A stretch of DNA of 64,000 bases from Phycisphaerales bacterium (GCA_020845755.1 JADLFE010000046.1:124001-188000); one strand, 5' to 3'; counted from the first letter of the stretch, positions 1-8,749 are shown. Numbers and translations: made by a program. Notes: a model not told the origin generated them from the letters alone.

Positions 1-102
1 ACGGTCGCCTGTGAGCATGACCGAAACGTCGTAGCGGGGGTGGTGGCTGGCGTGGCTCATCGTGACCGGGACGTGGGCGAGCGGCGGAGTGAGCAGGCTC
101 AT
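1..102 (-). CDS. partial CDS, N-terminal 34 residues, function unknown
   Basis: Only the first 34 codons are in the window; the gene runs off the left edge. Its ATG (102..100) overlaps the TGA of the upstream STAS gene in an ATGA junction, so translation is probably coupled. The fragment begins MSLLTPPLAHVPVTMSHASH. No domain can be recognised from so few residues. By position it is probably a functional partner of the STAS protein, and such partners are commonly anti-sigma kinases or response regulators, but that is inference only. Confidence 0.55.
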   Translation of the reverse strand, partial: MSLLTPPLAHVPVTMSHASHHPRYDVSVMLTGDR

Positions 103-458
103 TCGAAGCTCTTGAGAGCGTCGTCCGTGGTCTCGTGGATGCTGAACATCTTGTGCAGCCGGGTGATGACGAAAACTTCGTAGATCTGCGGGTCGATGTT
201 CGCCAGGCGGAGCTGACCGCCGCGATCTCGCACCTTATTGCGGATCGTGATCAGCGTGCCAAGCGCCGCAGACGACAGGTGGTCGACGTTCGAGAAACTG
301 ATGAGCAGTTTCGGCGCGGTCTGGGCCTCGATCAGTTGAGTAATCTCCTCGCCGATCGACTGGATGTTCGCCTCATCGAGAATGTTGCGGTCGATGAACT
401 CGACGAGGGTGATGTTGTCCTGTCGGCGGACGCGAAGCCTGGAATCGGCCTGGGCCAT
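99..458 (-). CDS. STAS-domain anti-sigma factor antagonist
   Basis: A 119-residue single-domain protein of the SpoIIAA/RsbV type. Such proteins bind an anti-sigma kinase and are switched off by phosphorylation of a conserved serine. The stretch NVDHLSSAALGTLI (about residues 57-70) matches the regulatory loop of the fold, with Ser62 or Ser63 as the candidate phosphosite. I chose the internal ATG at 458 over a longer frame because AAGGAG lies 8 nt upstream of it, and the extra ten residues look non-coding. The stop overlaps the start of the next, truncated gene, which points to a partner-switching pair. Length is normal for the family. Confidence 0.9.
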   Translation of the reverse strand: MAQADSRLRVRRQDNITLVEFIDRNILDEANIQSIGEEITQLIEAQTAPKLLISFSNVDHLSSAALGTLITIRNKVRDRGGQLRLANIDPQIYEVFVITRLHKMFSIHETTDDALKSFE

Positions 459-552
459 CGTGCGGACTCCTTGGGGCGTCGTGGGCAACGCCGGACGCTT
501 CGATCATAGAGCGCTCGCGCTCGCCGGCGGGCGGCCGGAAGACACCGGCGCG

Positions 553-581
553 AAAAAAAGGCCGGGCAAAGGCCCGGCCTT
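553..581 (-). terminator. Rho-independent terminator of the secretin gene
   Basis: A perfect 10-bp stem (558-567 with 572-581, AAGGCCGGGC arm) with a 4-nt loop is followed on the minus strand by seven T residues (559..553). It lies 20 nt after the stop of the secretin gene at 601 and before the STAS gene, so the two are probably separate transcription units. Confidence 0.85.
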
Positions 582-600
582 GTGCGAACTCGCGATGTCA

Positions 601-3600
601 TCACCCGCCGTAAGGCGCCCTGAGCGTGTCGAGCAGGCCGGGGAAGTTCTGCTCCTCCTGCTCGTTCTGGATCAGGATCGTGGGCTTGATGAGGATGAGC
701 AGGGTCTGCTCGTCCTTGGCCTTGATCCGGTTGCTGAACAGCCGGTTCAGGATCGGAATCTTCGAGAGCACAGGCACGCCCGCTTCGACCTCGAATTCGT
801 TGGTCAGACGCTGCCCGCCCATCAGGATCGTGCCCTGGTCCGGCACGGTCACGGTCGACGACACGCTCGTCACCGTCACTGTCGGCAACTGGATGAACGA
901 CGATGTGTCCGCGGAGTTGACCAACTGCCCGCCGGCCACGGCGGTGACGGCCCGCTCCTGGAACCCGTCGATCTTCGATACCGATGTCTGCACGTTCATC
1001 GTCACGTACCGGCGGTCCGCCGAAACAGTGCCCTCGACCAGCAGCGTCACGCCCTCGGAAATCGTCGCGATCGTGGGATCGAAGCCGACCGCCGATTCGC
1101 TCACCACAGGCTCGAGTTCCGACACGAACGCCACCTGCGTCGCCACGTAAATGTTCGACGTCTGACCGTTGGTGAAGGTCAGACGCGGTGCATTGAGTCG
1201 CACCGAGCGGCGATCGGCCTGCGTGGCCTGAATGAGGAAGTCGACCTGGATGTCATCGAGGAACTGCCCGGCGATGCCCAGGGCCGGGGCGCGGCCGAGC
1301 GCGGCGCCGGCGACCGAACTCTCCTCCACCAGACCGGTCAGCAGGCCCGAGGCGAGGCTGTTCGAACTCTGGGTGATCCCGATTGGCGACCACGAGCGAG
1401 GATTCACGATGTCCTGGGCGTTGGTTCCGCTCGGGGATGCAACGCGTCGGTTGAGATTGCCGGTGGTGGAGGAGAAGAAATCCGAACCTTGAATCGCCGG
1501 GGTGGTGTTCCGGGCGGTGCGGACCTGGTTGTTGTTGGCGTTGAGGTACACATCGATGTCGAAGCCGATCTGCTCGAAGAATTCCTGGTTCACCAGGAGC
1601 AGGCGTGCCTCGACATTGATCTGCATGGCGCGGACTTCGCGGAGTTGGCGGAGCAGGCCGTTGACCGCCTGATGGTTCTTCGCCGTGTTCACGATGATGA
1701 GCGAGCCGTCGAGACGCTGGATCGAGCCGGTCGTGCCGCCCATGTCCTTCCAGCCTTCGGTGTCGACGTTCTCCTGGATCAGTTGGATGATCTGGTCGAT
1801 CCGGCTGTCGCGGTTGCGACCAAAGTCATTCTGCTGATTCTGGGTGTTGTTCTGGAACGGGCTCTGCCCGCCGCCGCCGCCCTGACCGCTGTTGGAGAGC
1901 ACCGACGACAGGTCGAACTGCGGCACGTTGGCGTACTGCGGGACCTCGATGAGCAGGTCGCGGATGTCGTAGATGACCAACTGCGTGTTCTTGCGGAGGG
2001 CTTCCTCGGCGGCGATCGTGAGCACGCCGTCGTTGACCGCCCAGCCGATACGCTGCGAGATGTCCGTGCCGGGGCTGATCTTCTCGCACACCTTGTCGAG
2101 CACCGTGCGGATCGGGACGTTGGTGAGGTTGAGCGTGATCGGCTTGTCACGCTGAACGCTCATGGCATCGAGCGAAGCCCAGTCAACGTCGATGTTCAGC
2201 AGCGTGACCGTCTGCAGGAATCCCACCACGTTCTCGAACGGGCTCTCGTTGAACTTCACCGGCGTCCGCTTGCTGGCGATGAGCGAATTGATCCGCTGGT
2301 TCTCCGCCGACTCGGCGAACGCCAGCGGCTCGCCGCGACGATTGCTGATCGCCGGCCAGTCGGCTGGATACTCGATGATGTCCAGCGGCGGGATTGTGGC
2401 GATCGAGTTCTGCACCGAGTGCCGCGCCACATTGCCCCACGTCCTGTCCATGATCTCGTTGGATTGACGAGCCAGCATCTGGTCCGTCAGGACGTCCTTC
2501 AGGATCAGGCCCGCCGGATTGATCGGATCCAGATAGAGCAACTGGTCGACCACCTGCAACGCCTCGGAATACTTCAGGTCCATCTGCAACGCGCGGATAC
2601 GCGTCAGCGATTCGCGGACCTTCCGCTCCTTCTCGCTGAGACGCTGTGCCTCGCTCTTGGCCGCCTCATCGGCGAGGGCCTTGGCCTGCGCCGACGCACG
2701 CTGGTTTGCCAGCGTGTCCTCGGTCCCCGCGATCTTGGAGAGCAGATCAGCAACCTGTTTGTTGTATCCCTCGACCTCCGACTCCGCGAATGCGTTCTTG
2801 TTGCTGTTGATGGTCAGACGCGCCGCCGCCGCCAGGTTGCGGGCCCGCTCGGTGTCGCCCGTGTCCAGAGCCTTCCCCGCCTGACCTAACTGGTTGTTGA
2901 ACTCGGCGAGGGCGGCTTCCTTCTGCACCTGCGTCCGCTTCATCTGCGCGCTCAGCGGATCAAGCCCGGCGCCGTTGGCGTTCAGGCGGACCTGCGCCTC
3001 GGAAATACGCGCGTTCACGCGGGCGAGTTCGTCGACAGTCAGATACTGCCCGAACGCGCCCGCCAATTGCTGATACTTCCCGAGCGCGTCGTTGTACATC
3101 CCCTTGTCGAACGCCTGATCGGCTTGGGCAAGTAGTTCCTGCGCCTGCCACTTCCGACCTTGCTCGATCGCATCCTGCCCCTGCGGAGGCTGCCACCCGC
3201 TCGGAGGTTCCGTCCCTGGCGTTGCCGCGGGCTGCTCGGCCGGAGGTTGCGCCGGCGGCTCGGCCGGAGGCTGAGCGGGCTGCGCCGGCTGCTCTGCGGC
3301 GGGCTGAGTCGCCGGGGCTTCGGCCGGTGGTTGCGCCGCCGGTTCGGCCGGAGGCTGAGCCGCCGGCTCGCTCGGCTTCTCCACGGGCTTGGCGTCATCG
3401 CTCTCTCGGTACGGATCGATCGGACGCTTCTTCACCACGCCCGGCTGAGACTCCAGCATGCCCAGCGCTGCCTTGTCGGCGTTGTTCGCATCAATCTGAT
3501 CGATCTGGTCGTTCAACGTATTGAACGCCGCGAGTTGCTCGCCCTCGAGCACGAGCCCCGAGCGACCGATGCTCGAAATGTCGCTCTTGGCCTCGGCCAG

Positions 3601-4149
3601 ACGCCCGTCACGGAGATGCGACTCGGCCGCCGTCAGCAAACCATCGACCTTCGGCGCCATCGTCGACTTCGTGCTCTTGCAGATCGAGCGAACGGCGTCG
3701 ATCCGCCCGCTTTGCTCGCTCGTCGCCTTGTTCGAACGGACCACCGACTGCAGGTGTGCCTCGGCCGACCGGATGTTCCCCTGATCGGCGTCGTTCTCGG
3801 CCCGCTGAAGGCTGAGCTCGACCGGGTCCATTGAACTCGTCTGACGCGAGATCGAGGACACCAGACTGTTCAGACGCTGACGCTCGCGGTTGGTCAGCAA
3901 CTGCCCGCTCGTATCGTCGTTGAGAAGTGACGCCAACGCCGTCCGGGCCCGGACCACCTGGCCCTGCTCCAGAAGTTTGGACGCCTTATCCATGGCTGCG
4001 TGAGCGCCCGATGCGGGCTGTGTGGAATCCGACGAAGTACGCGGCGCGGCAACCTGAGCCCAGGCCGACGTTGCTCCAAGAAGCGTGGCGCCGCTGAAGG
4101 CGGCCGCGGCGAGCAACATACGGGCCGGGGAGTTCTGACGAGTCTGCAT
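601..4149 (-). CDS. secretin-family outer-membrane channel protein (GspD/PilQ-like)
   Basis: A 1182-residue exported protein. It begins with a clear signal peptide (MQTRQNSPARMLLAAAAF, ending near AWAQ). Next comes a long helical, TPR-like region, then a proline/alanine-rich linker of PAEP/AQPP repeats at about residues 255-320, more helical sequence, and N0/N1-type domains (about 600-800). The secretin domain is C-terminal and ends with the family signature PVLSKIPILNRLFS near residue 1130. Secretins form the outer-membrane gate of type II secretion or type IV pili. The ATG at 4149 has GGAG six nt upstream and fits the signal peptide; the frame continues upstream but reads as leader. It is much longer than an average GspD because of the N-terminal extension. 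The FHA-GspE ATPase at 13015 may belong to the same machine. Confidence 0.9.
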   Translation of the reverse strand: MQTRQNSPARMLLAAAAFSGATLLGATSAWAQVAAPRTSSDSTQPASGAHAAMDKASKLLEQGQVVRARTALASLLNDDTSGQLLTNRERQRLNSLVSSISRQTSSMDPVELSLQRAENDADQGNIRSAEAHLQSVVRSNKATSEQSGRIDAVRSICKSTKSTMAPKVDGLLTAAESHLRDGRLAEAKSDISSIGRSGLVLEGEQLAAFNTLNDQIDQIDANNADKAALGMLESQPGVVKKRPIDPYRESDDAKPVEKPSEPAAQPPAEPAAQPPAEAPATQPAAEQPAQPAQPPAEPPAQPPAEQPAATPGTEPPSGWQPPQGQDAIEQGRKWQAQELLAQADQAFDKGMYNDALGKYQQLAGAFGQYLTVDELARVNARISEAQVRLNANGAGLDPLSAQMKRTQVQKEAALAEFNNQLGQAGKALDTGDTERARNLAAAARLTINSNKNAFAESEVEGYNKQVADLLSKIAGTEDTLANQRASAQAKALADEAAKSEAQRLSEKERKVRESLTRIRALQMDLKYSEALQVVDQLLYLDPINPAGLILKDVLTDQMLARQSNEIMDRTWGNVARHSVQNSIATIPPLDIIEYPADWPAISNRRGEPLAFAESAENQRINSLIASKRTPVKFNESPFENVVGFLQTVTLLNIDVDWASLDAMSVQRDKPITLNLTNVPIRTVLDKVCEKISPGTDISQRIGWAVNDGVLTIAAEEALRKNTQLVIYDIRDLLIEVPQYANVPQFDLSSVLSNSGQGGGGGQSPFQNNTQNQQNDFGRNRDSRIDQIIQLIQENVDTEGWKDMGGTTGSIQRLDGSLIIVNTAKNHQAVNGLLRQLREVRAMQINVEARLLLVNQEFFEQIGFDIDVYLNANNNQVRTARNTTPAIQGSDFFSSTTGNLNRRVASPSGTNAQDIVNPRSWSPIGITQSSNSLASGLLTGLVEESSVAGAALGRAPALGIAGQFLDDIQVDFLIQATQADRRSVRLNAPRLTFTNGQTSNIYVATQVAFVSELEPVVSESAVGFDPTIATISEGVTLLVEGTVSADRRYVTMNVQTSVSKIDGFQERAVTAVAGGQLVNSADTSSFIQLPTVTVTSVSSTVTVPDQGTILMGGQRLTNEFEVEAGVPVLSKIPILNRLFSNRIKAKDEQTLLILIKPTILIQNEQEEQNFPGLLDTLRAPYGG

Positions 4150-4683
4150 TGGCGTCTCCAAAACCGCGGGTCGAACACGGTCGGCGCTCGGCGCCGAAAA
4201 AAAAGGCACGCTCCCGACGCGTCCTGGCGTCGGAACAACAGGTCCATCGGCTCGGCGGGCCGCTCCCCTCAATGGTCGCGCTCGCCGGCCGGGTGCTTCG
4301 GGCGCGAGCCGACCACCGGCCCGACCCGGACCCCGCACGTAGGGCGGAAAGATAACCACCTTGGCCCGGCGATGCAAACCCGTTCGCGACGGGGAGCGGG
4401 GTGGAGGGGCGGCCGCGTGACTGGTCCGGGTCGGAGCGTCCGACCACACCCATGAACCAGAAGCGCGAACCGTCCCTTCGGGTGGTTCGTCGCGCGTGAT
4501 CCTCCACGCGCGTCCCGTGCGGCCCCGACCTTGCGGTCGGGAACGCCTCGTGGGGGGAGGTGACGATAGGTATCCGGATCGCGCCGGGCCCAATTCAAGT
4601 CACCCTTTCCGGCCCCTTGTCCGACGCTTTTCTCTTGCCCGGAGTTCCCGAGCAATCTCCAATCGCCAAACCTGGGGGCCGGT
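4150..4683 (-). other. 534-nt intergenic region / structured leader of the secretin gene
   Basis: No convincing gene lies here; the open frame across it on the minus strand is rich in Arg/Pro and looks like GC-driven noise. It contains several hairpins: 4463-4495 (nested, CGAACC/GGTTCG arms with an inner CCC-TTC-GGG), 4524-4541 (perfect 7-bp CCCGACC/GGTCGGG with TTGC loop), 4214-4233 and 4182-4196. It could be a long 5' leader or hide a small RNA; I cannot assign a known RNA family. Confidence 0.4.
4182..4233 (-). promoter_or_regulatory. attenuator-like double hairpin with U8 tract in secretin leader
   Basis: On the minus strand the order is a 7-bp stem (CCGACGC/GCGTCGG, 4233..4214), 9 nt, eight T residues (4204..4197), then a second 6-bp stem (4196..4182) ending 32 nt before the secretin ATG. 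The 9-nt gap between the first stem and the U tract is atypical for an intrinsic terminator, so regulation by attenuation is only a possibility. Confidence 0.3.
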
Positions 4684-5661
4684 CTATTCGAGCCATCGGC
4701 TCGAAATGATGCGGGAAGGCTCCGGTTCGCCGCTTTCACCCTTCGGAATCTGAAGTTCTCCCACCCGGTCCGGCGCCACTCGGTCGATCGCGACCAGAAT
4801 CAGGTCCGCGTCGTCAGGAGGCGGCGCCTTGGGAAGGGCCTCCGCCGCATCCATCGCCATCCGCTCGGCCTCTTCCAGCGACTCGGCCGACAGGATCACT
4901 TCGGCGTACCGTCGCCGTCCCTCGTCACCCATGAACCGGGCGACGCAGTGCCAGATCGTGGTGCCCAGGTCTTTGCCGTCCTCATCGACATTGTTTGTTG
5001 GGTCGATGTTCAGGAGGAGGCGCCATTCGTCGCGCAGGTCCTCGACGATCTGGTCGAAGGTCAGCAGGCTCTCATCGGTGCTGGTCAGTACGCCGCGGTG
5101 CTCGTGGGCCGTGGCATCGGCCCCGGCGGGGTCCTCACGCAATTCGAGGTCAAAGGCCCTGAGGAGCGACTCCAGCCGTTCCTTCATGTGCGGCTCGGCC
5201 CGGATGGTGACGATCTTGTGCTCGTCCACAAAGGCATAAAAAAACGGCTCCTCGGTCATCACCCCAAACCCGCACAGACCGTCTTCGTAGAAAAAATCCC
5301 GATAGCGCCGCAAGCACTCGAGAAAACGGTCCATCCCGATCAGGTCGTAGGCGATGTACGGGTCGATCTCGCGAAAATCGTCGCGACCCAGGACATCGAG
5401 GATCGGGAAGACTCGACCTTTGAACAGCGAGAAAAGTTGGCGGCAGAAGGGTTCGAGCCGCTGATGCGACATCACGATGTCGAAGACATAGCGATCGGGC
5501 CACTCCTCGAAGTCACCGTCTGCGTCGCCGTCCGCGGGCTCAAAGACCATGGTGTACCCCGGCTTGGGCTCCATCTCCTCGACGGGATAGACACCCAACG
5601 GGAACTGGAAGTCGCCTACGACCATGCGTTTGAGCGTGTTGTCGACTGCACAGCGGGACAT
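4684..5661 (-). CDS. uncharacterised acidic protein, 325 aa
   Basis: I do not recognise a family. It is an acidic, apparently cytoplasmic protein with no signal peptide or membrane segment. It starts MSRCAVDNTLKRMVVGDFQF and has a Glu/Asp-rich centre and an alanine-rich helical stretch near the C-terminus (SAESLEEAERMAMDAAEALP). The coding nature is supported by normal composition, an uninterrupted frame and a TAGAAT hexamer ending 5 nt before the ATG at 5661, which suggests a leaderless transcript; there is no Shine-Dalgarno sequence. It is divergent from coaX and lies upstream of, but 534 nt away from, the secretin gene. Confidence 0.75.
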   Translation of the reverse strand: MSRCAVDNTLKRMVVGDFQFPLGVYPVEEMEPKPGYTMVFEPADGDADGDFEEWPDRYVFDIVMSHQRLEPFCRQLFSLFKGRVFPILDVLGRDDFREIDPYIAYDLIGMDRFLECLRRYRDFFYEDGLCGFGVMTEEPFFYAFVDEHKIVTIRAEPHMKERLESLLRAFDLELREDPAGADATAHEHRGVLTSTDESLLTFDQIVEDLRDEWRLLLNIDPTNNVDEDGKDLGTTIWHCVARFMGDEGRRRYAEVILSAESLEEAERMAMDAAEALPKAPPPDDADLILVAIDRVAPDRVGELQIPKGESGEPEPSRIISSRWLE

Positions 5662-5666
5662 GGGGG

Positions 5667-5672
5667 ATTCTA
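5667..5672 (-). promoter_or_regulatory. candidate -10 (TAGAAT) of a leaderless transcript
   Basis: TAGAAT on the minus strand ends 5 nt before the ATG at 5661. No Shine-Dalgarno sequence is present, so transcription would start at or near the A of the start codon. Confidence 0.5.
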
Positions 5673-5827
5673 CGAGTGACGCGGGGCATGGCGGGGACGC
5701 CTGTTCAGCAATTCAAAGAGCCAGCAATCCACCGAACACATCTGGAGTTCGCGCTCGATGGGCCACGCCCAGGCGGTCGAATTCCGGTCGGTGGTCGACG
5801 CCGGCCAGTGGCGCGTGGGTTGGCGTC

Positions 5828-5833
5828 TACCCT
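5828..5833 (+). promoter_or_regulatory. candidate -10 (TACCCT) for leaderless coaX
   Basis: TACCCT ends 5 nt before the ATG of coaX at 5839, with no Shine-Dalgarno sequence between. No convincing -35 box is seen 17 nt further upstream. Confidence 0.45.
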
Positions 5834-5838
5834 AGATC

Positions 5839-6666
5839 ATGGTTCAATCGGCACAGGCGGGAAGTGGCGGGGCCGGCGAGGACAGGCCGGGTGGTGTCGC
5901 GATCATCGCCGTCAGCGTGGGTAATTCGCGCATCAAGTTCGCGTCGTTCAACGACCTGGAGATGCTGGACGACGGCGCGTCGCCCAACACGGACATCGAA
6001 CAGGCCGCGGGCTTGATCGCCGGGATGTTCGCCCGGAGCGCCGGGGCTGAAATCGTGATGGCGTCGGTGAACCCGGCGATCGCGGACACGCTCGAATCGA
6101 TTCTGGTGGGGCGGACGGGCGGCTCGATCTATCGCCTCGGACGCGATCTTGGCTTCCCCATCAAGCACGCGATCGACGATGATTCCACGCTCGGGCAGGA
6201 CCGCCTGCTCAACGCCATCGCCGCGTTCGAGATGACGCGACAGGCGTGCATCGTGATCGACTGCGGCACCGCGATGACGGTCGATTTCGTCGACGGCGAG
6301 GGCACCTTTCAGGGCGGCGCGATCGTGCCCGGCACACGCATGATGCTGCGCTCGCTGCACGAGCAGACCGCCGCGTTGCCCTTGCTGGAACTGAATATGC
6401 CCGCGAGCGAACGGGGCGCGTTCGGCAAGGACACGACCCACGCGATGATGCTCGGCGTGATCGCGGCGGCCCGGGGCGCCGCGTACCACCTTGTGAATAC
6501 ATACGCCGAGGCCTATGGCGGATATCCACGTGTGATCGCGACGGGCGGCGACGCCCGCTTCCTGTTCGAGGGCGACGAGATCGTCGAGCACGTCGTCCCC
6601 GACCTGCAACTCCGCGGTATCGCGGTGTGCGCCAAGGCGGCGCTGGCGGAAGATGCGGGGGAATGA
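5839..6666 (+). CDS. coaX: type III pantothenate kinase
   Basis: Catalyses ATP-dependent phosphorylation of pantothenate, the first step of coenzyme A synthesis. The 275-residue protein has the family motifs: GQDR (119-122, with catalytic base Asp121), DCGTAMTVDFVD (141-152) and GGAIVPG (159-165). The N-terminal phosphate motif is atypical: where the family has D-x-G-N-T it reads SVGNS (26-30), so the conserved Asp is Ser26. It may retain activity through Asp121 and Asp141, or be altered. It starts a plus-strand run with an MnmE-like gene, a TPR-like gene and an RluA-type gene. panC, for the preceding pathway step, lies at 34292. Confidence 0.88.
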   Translation: MVQSAQAGSGGAGEDRPGGVAIIAVSVGNSRIKFASFNDLEMLDDGASPNTDIEQAAGLIAGMFARSAGAEIVMASVNPAIADTLESILVGRTGGSIYRLGRDLGFPIKHAIDDDSTLGQDRLLNAIAAFEMTRQACIVIDCGTAMTVDFVDGEGTFQGGAIVPGTRMMLRSLHEQTAALPLLELNMPASERGAFGKDTTHAMMLGVIAAARGAAYHLVNTYAEAYGGYPRVIATGGDARFLFEGDEIVEHVVPDLQLRGIAVCAKAALAEDAGE

Positions 6667-6721
6667 CGCCGCGAGTTCAACGCCAAGATCGCGGAATACA
6701 CGCACCGGAGCGGAGTGAGTA

Positions 6722-7747
6722 GTGGCGCAGCACGCGGCCCAGGATGGTGTCGAGGGCGGCTCCGTGACGTGGCGGCTTGCATCGCCCGTGGGCGGACAGG
6801 CTGCGATCGCGGTGATCGAACTGCTTGGAAGCGACGGGGCATCGCTCGATGCGGCGCTGCGATCGATAGGGTTGGTCGAGGTTGGCGTCGGAGCGGTGCG
6901 ACGTGCGGATTTCTTCAGCGTTGATCGCGGTGTCGTGGCCCGATGGAGCGCCACGCTCGCCCATCTCATGCCCCACGCCGGGCCCGCGGTCGTGATGAAT
7001 ATCGCGCAGCGGCTTGACGAACTGGGAATCTTGGAGCGCCGTGAGATCGACGCTCGCGTGGTCTATCCCGAGGCGAGGGATGAGGTCGAGGCCCGCATGC
7101 TGGCCGCGCTGGCGAGGGCGCAGAGCCCTCGCGCGGTGGAGTTGCTGCTCGATCAGCCGCGGCGATGGCGAGAACGCCATGCTGGACGCGGGCCCAAGGG
7201 CGAGGCCGACGCCAACGTGCTGAATCGGCTGATCGAGCCCGCGCTGGTGGTCGCGGTTGGGCCGAGCAATGTGGGCAAATCGATGCTGCTCAACTCTCTC
7301 GCCGGGCGATCTGTCTCGATCGTCGCCGACGAACCGGGCACCACCCGCGATCACGTCGGCATGCTGCTGGACCTGGGCGGCGTTGTGGTGCGGTATGTCG
7401 ACACGCCGGGCATGAGGCTGGGCGCCCCGATCGTCGAGCGTCAGGCGCTGGCGACGGCCATGGAACTGGCGAACCGGGCGGACCTCGTGCTCGCGTGCGG
7501 CGATGGCCAATCTCCCGCGCCGATGATGAGCGCAAAGGCCGTCATCCGCGTCGGCCTCCGCGCTGACCTTCGCCCCATCTCATGGTCGGCGGATGTGAAG
7601 GTGTGCGCGCCGCGCGCCGAGGGGCTCGACTCGCTGGTGAAACTCGCGAGGGAGATCCTGGTGCCCGAAGATGCGATGCGAGATGAGAGGCCGTGGCGGT
7701 TTTGGCGTTGCGAGAGCACGGAGAGATACGAGCCCGCGGCGTCGTGA
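6722..7747 (+). CDS. degenerate MnmE/TrmE-like GTPase
   Basis: A 341-residue paralogue of the tRNA-modification GTPase MnmE. Residues 16-45 resemble the MnmE N-terminal folate-binding domain (SPVGGQAAIAVIELLG). Residues 84-145 recall the central region but are shortened. The G domain keeps G1 (GPSNVGKS, 180-187), G2 (TTRD, 207-210) and G3 (DTPG, 227-230). The guanine-specificity motif NKxD is replaced by GLRAD (about 278-282), and the C-terminal CxGK motif of MnmE is absent. It is about 110 residues shorter than a normal MnmE. The GTG start at 6722 has GGAG six nt upstream. A true MnmE may exist elsewhere; the role of this copy is unknown. Confidence 0.75.
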   Translation: MAQHAAQDGVEGGSVTWRLASPVGGQAAIAVIELLGSDGASLDAALRSIGLVEVGVGAVRRADFFSVDRGVVARWSATLAHLMPHAGPAVVMNIAQRLDELGILERREIDARVVYPEARDEVEARMLAALARAQSPRAVELLLDQPRRWRERHAGRGPKGEADANVLNRLIEPALVVAVGPSNVGKSMLLNSLAGRSVSIVADEPGTTRDHVGMLLDLGGVVVRYVDTPGMRLGAPIVERQALATAMELANRADLVLACGDGQSPAPMMSAKAVIRVGLRADLRPISWSADVKVCAPRAEGLDSLVKLAREILVPEDAMRDERPWRFWRCESTERYEPAAS

Positions 7748-7843
7748 GCCCTCAGGAATCCCCCCGTCCAGAGCGCTAAACTTCTCGTTCGAATCCCGGA
7801 CCGATTTCCCGCGGGCGGCCATCGCCCCCAGCAAAGGCACCGC

Positions 7844-8749
7844 ATGGCTCTTGACCAACGACAGACGCAGATTCGCGAAGGCGCCGGGCTCGAAGAGTCA
7901 CGCCTGAATCGCGAGTTCATCGACCTCCTGCAGAAGATCAGCATGCCGGTGCTGGTGATCGTGGCCATCCTCGCGGTTGGCTACGCGTTCAAACAGCGCT
8001 ACGACCGCGCCCAGAAGGAGAAGCTCGACCTGGCATTCGGCGAGATCGAGGCCGCGTCCAATAGCGCACACCCCAGCCCTGACACGCTCCGTTCGATCGC
8101 CGACGAGTATCAGTCGATCGCCGGCGTGTACCTCAAGGGCAGCCTTCGCGCGGGCGACGCCTATCTCGATACGTTCCGCTCGGGCATCAAACCGGGCGCG
8201 GAACTGAAGCCTGACGGCTCGCTCGCCAAGCCCGAAGACACCCTCACCGACGCCGACAAGACCTACCACCTCGCGCAGGCCCAGTCCATGTACGACCGCG
8301 TCTATACAGAGACAGCGGGCAAGACCGAGTTCACGCTGATGCGCCTGGAATCAATGTACGGCCTGGCCGCGGTCGCCGAGTGCCGGGGCGAGTACGACGC
8401 GGCAAAGAAGCACTACGAGGACATCATCGCGTTGACCGACAAGGGTCCTTGGGCGCTACACACCACGCTCGCCCGAACCAGGATCGAGACCCTCGCAGGC
8501 CTGAAGGACCTGCCACGCTTGTACAAAACCTCCGAACTGCCAAAGCCACCCGAACCGCCGAAAGCCGAAACGCCCGCGGCGACAGGCGAAACGCCCGCAG
8601 CCTCTCCCGCGTCGAGCGGTGACACCCCCGCGTCCGGCTCGCCTTCCGAGGCTCCAAAGCAGGATGCACCCAAGCCCGCGGAGTCTCCAGCGACACCGCC
8701 CGCGAATCCCCCGGCCGATCCCACACCGCCCGAGCCTGCGCCGAAATGA
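7844..8749 (+). CDS. membrane-anchored TPR-like protein (YfgM-like)
   Basis: A 301-residue protein with a short cytoplasmic N-terminus, one membrane segment at about residues 34-50 (PVLVIVAILAVGYAF) and an extracytoplasmic helical region (55-225) resembling tetratricopeptide_21/YfgM-type repeats. It ends in a Pro/Ala/Glu-rich tail (about 230-301) that looks disordered. AAAGG lies upstream of the ATG. The stop overlaps the start of the pseudouridine synthase in an ATGA junction, so the two are co-translated. YfgM-type proteins associate with the Sec translocon or periplasmic chaperones in other bacteria; here that is only an analogy. Confidence 0.7.
   Translation: MALDQRQTQIREGAGLEESRLNREFIDLLQKISMPVLVIVAILAVGYAFKQRYDRAQKEKLDLAFGEIEAASNSAHPSPDTLRSIADEYQSIAGVYLKGSLRAGDAYLDTFRSGIKPGAELKPDGSLAKPEDTLTDADKTYHLAQAQSMYDRVYTETAGKTEFTLMRLESMYGLAAVAECRGEYDAAKKHYEDIIALTDKGPWALHTTLARTRIETLAGLKDLPRLYKTSELPKPPEPPKAETPAATGETPAASPASSGDTPASGSPSEAPKQDAPKPAESPATPPANPPADPTPPEPAPK

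Noticed and set aside
364..2889. Plus-strand open frame of 841 codons opposite the secretin gene
   Set aside because: Arg/Asp/Leu-rich product with no domain, mirrored on a secretin with clear motifs and signal peptide; a typical GC-rich antisense shadow.
3180..3390. Repeated units that could suggest a CRISPR or minisatellite
   Set aside because: They encode the Pro/Ala/Glu linker of the secretin in frame; unit lengths vary and there are no spacers.
4269..4739. Minus-strand open frame of 156 codons in the secretin leader
   Set aside because: Arg/Pro-rich, no Shine-Dalgarno sequence or -10, overlaps the end of the upstream gene, and covers several stable hairpins.
7787..7797. GTTCGAATCCC, resembling a tRNA T-loop
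   Set aside because: The flanking bases cannot form the T stem and no anticodon arm or acceptor pairing is found.
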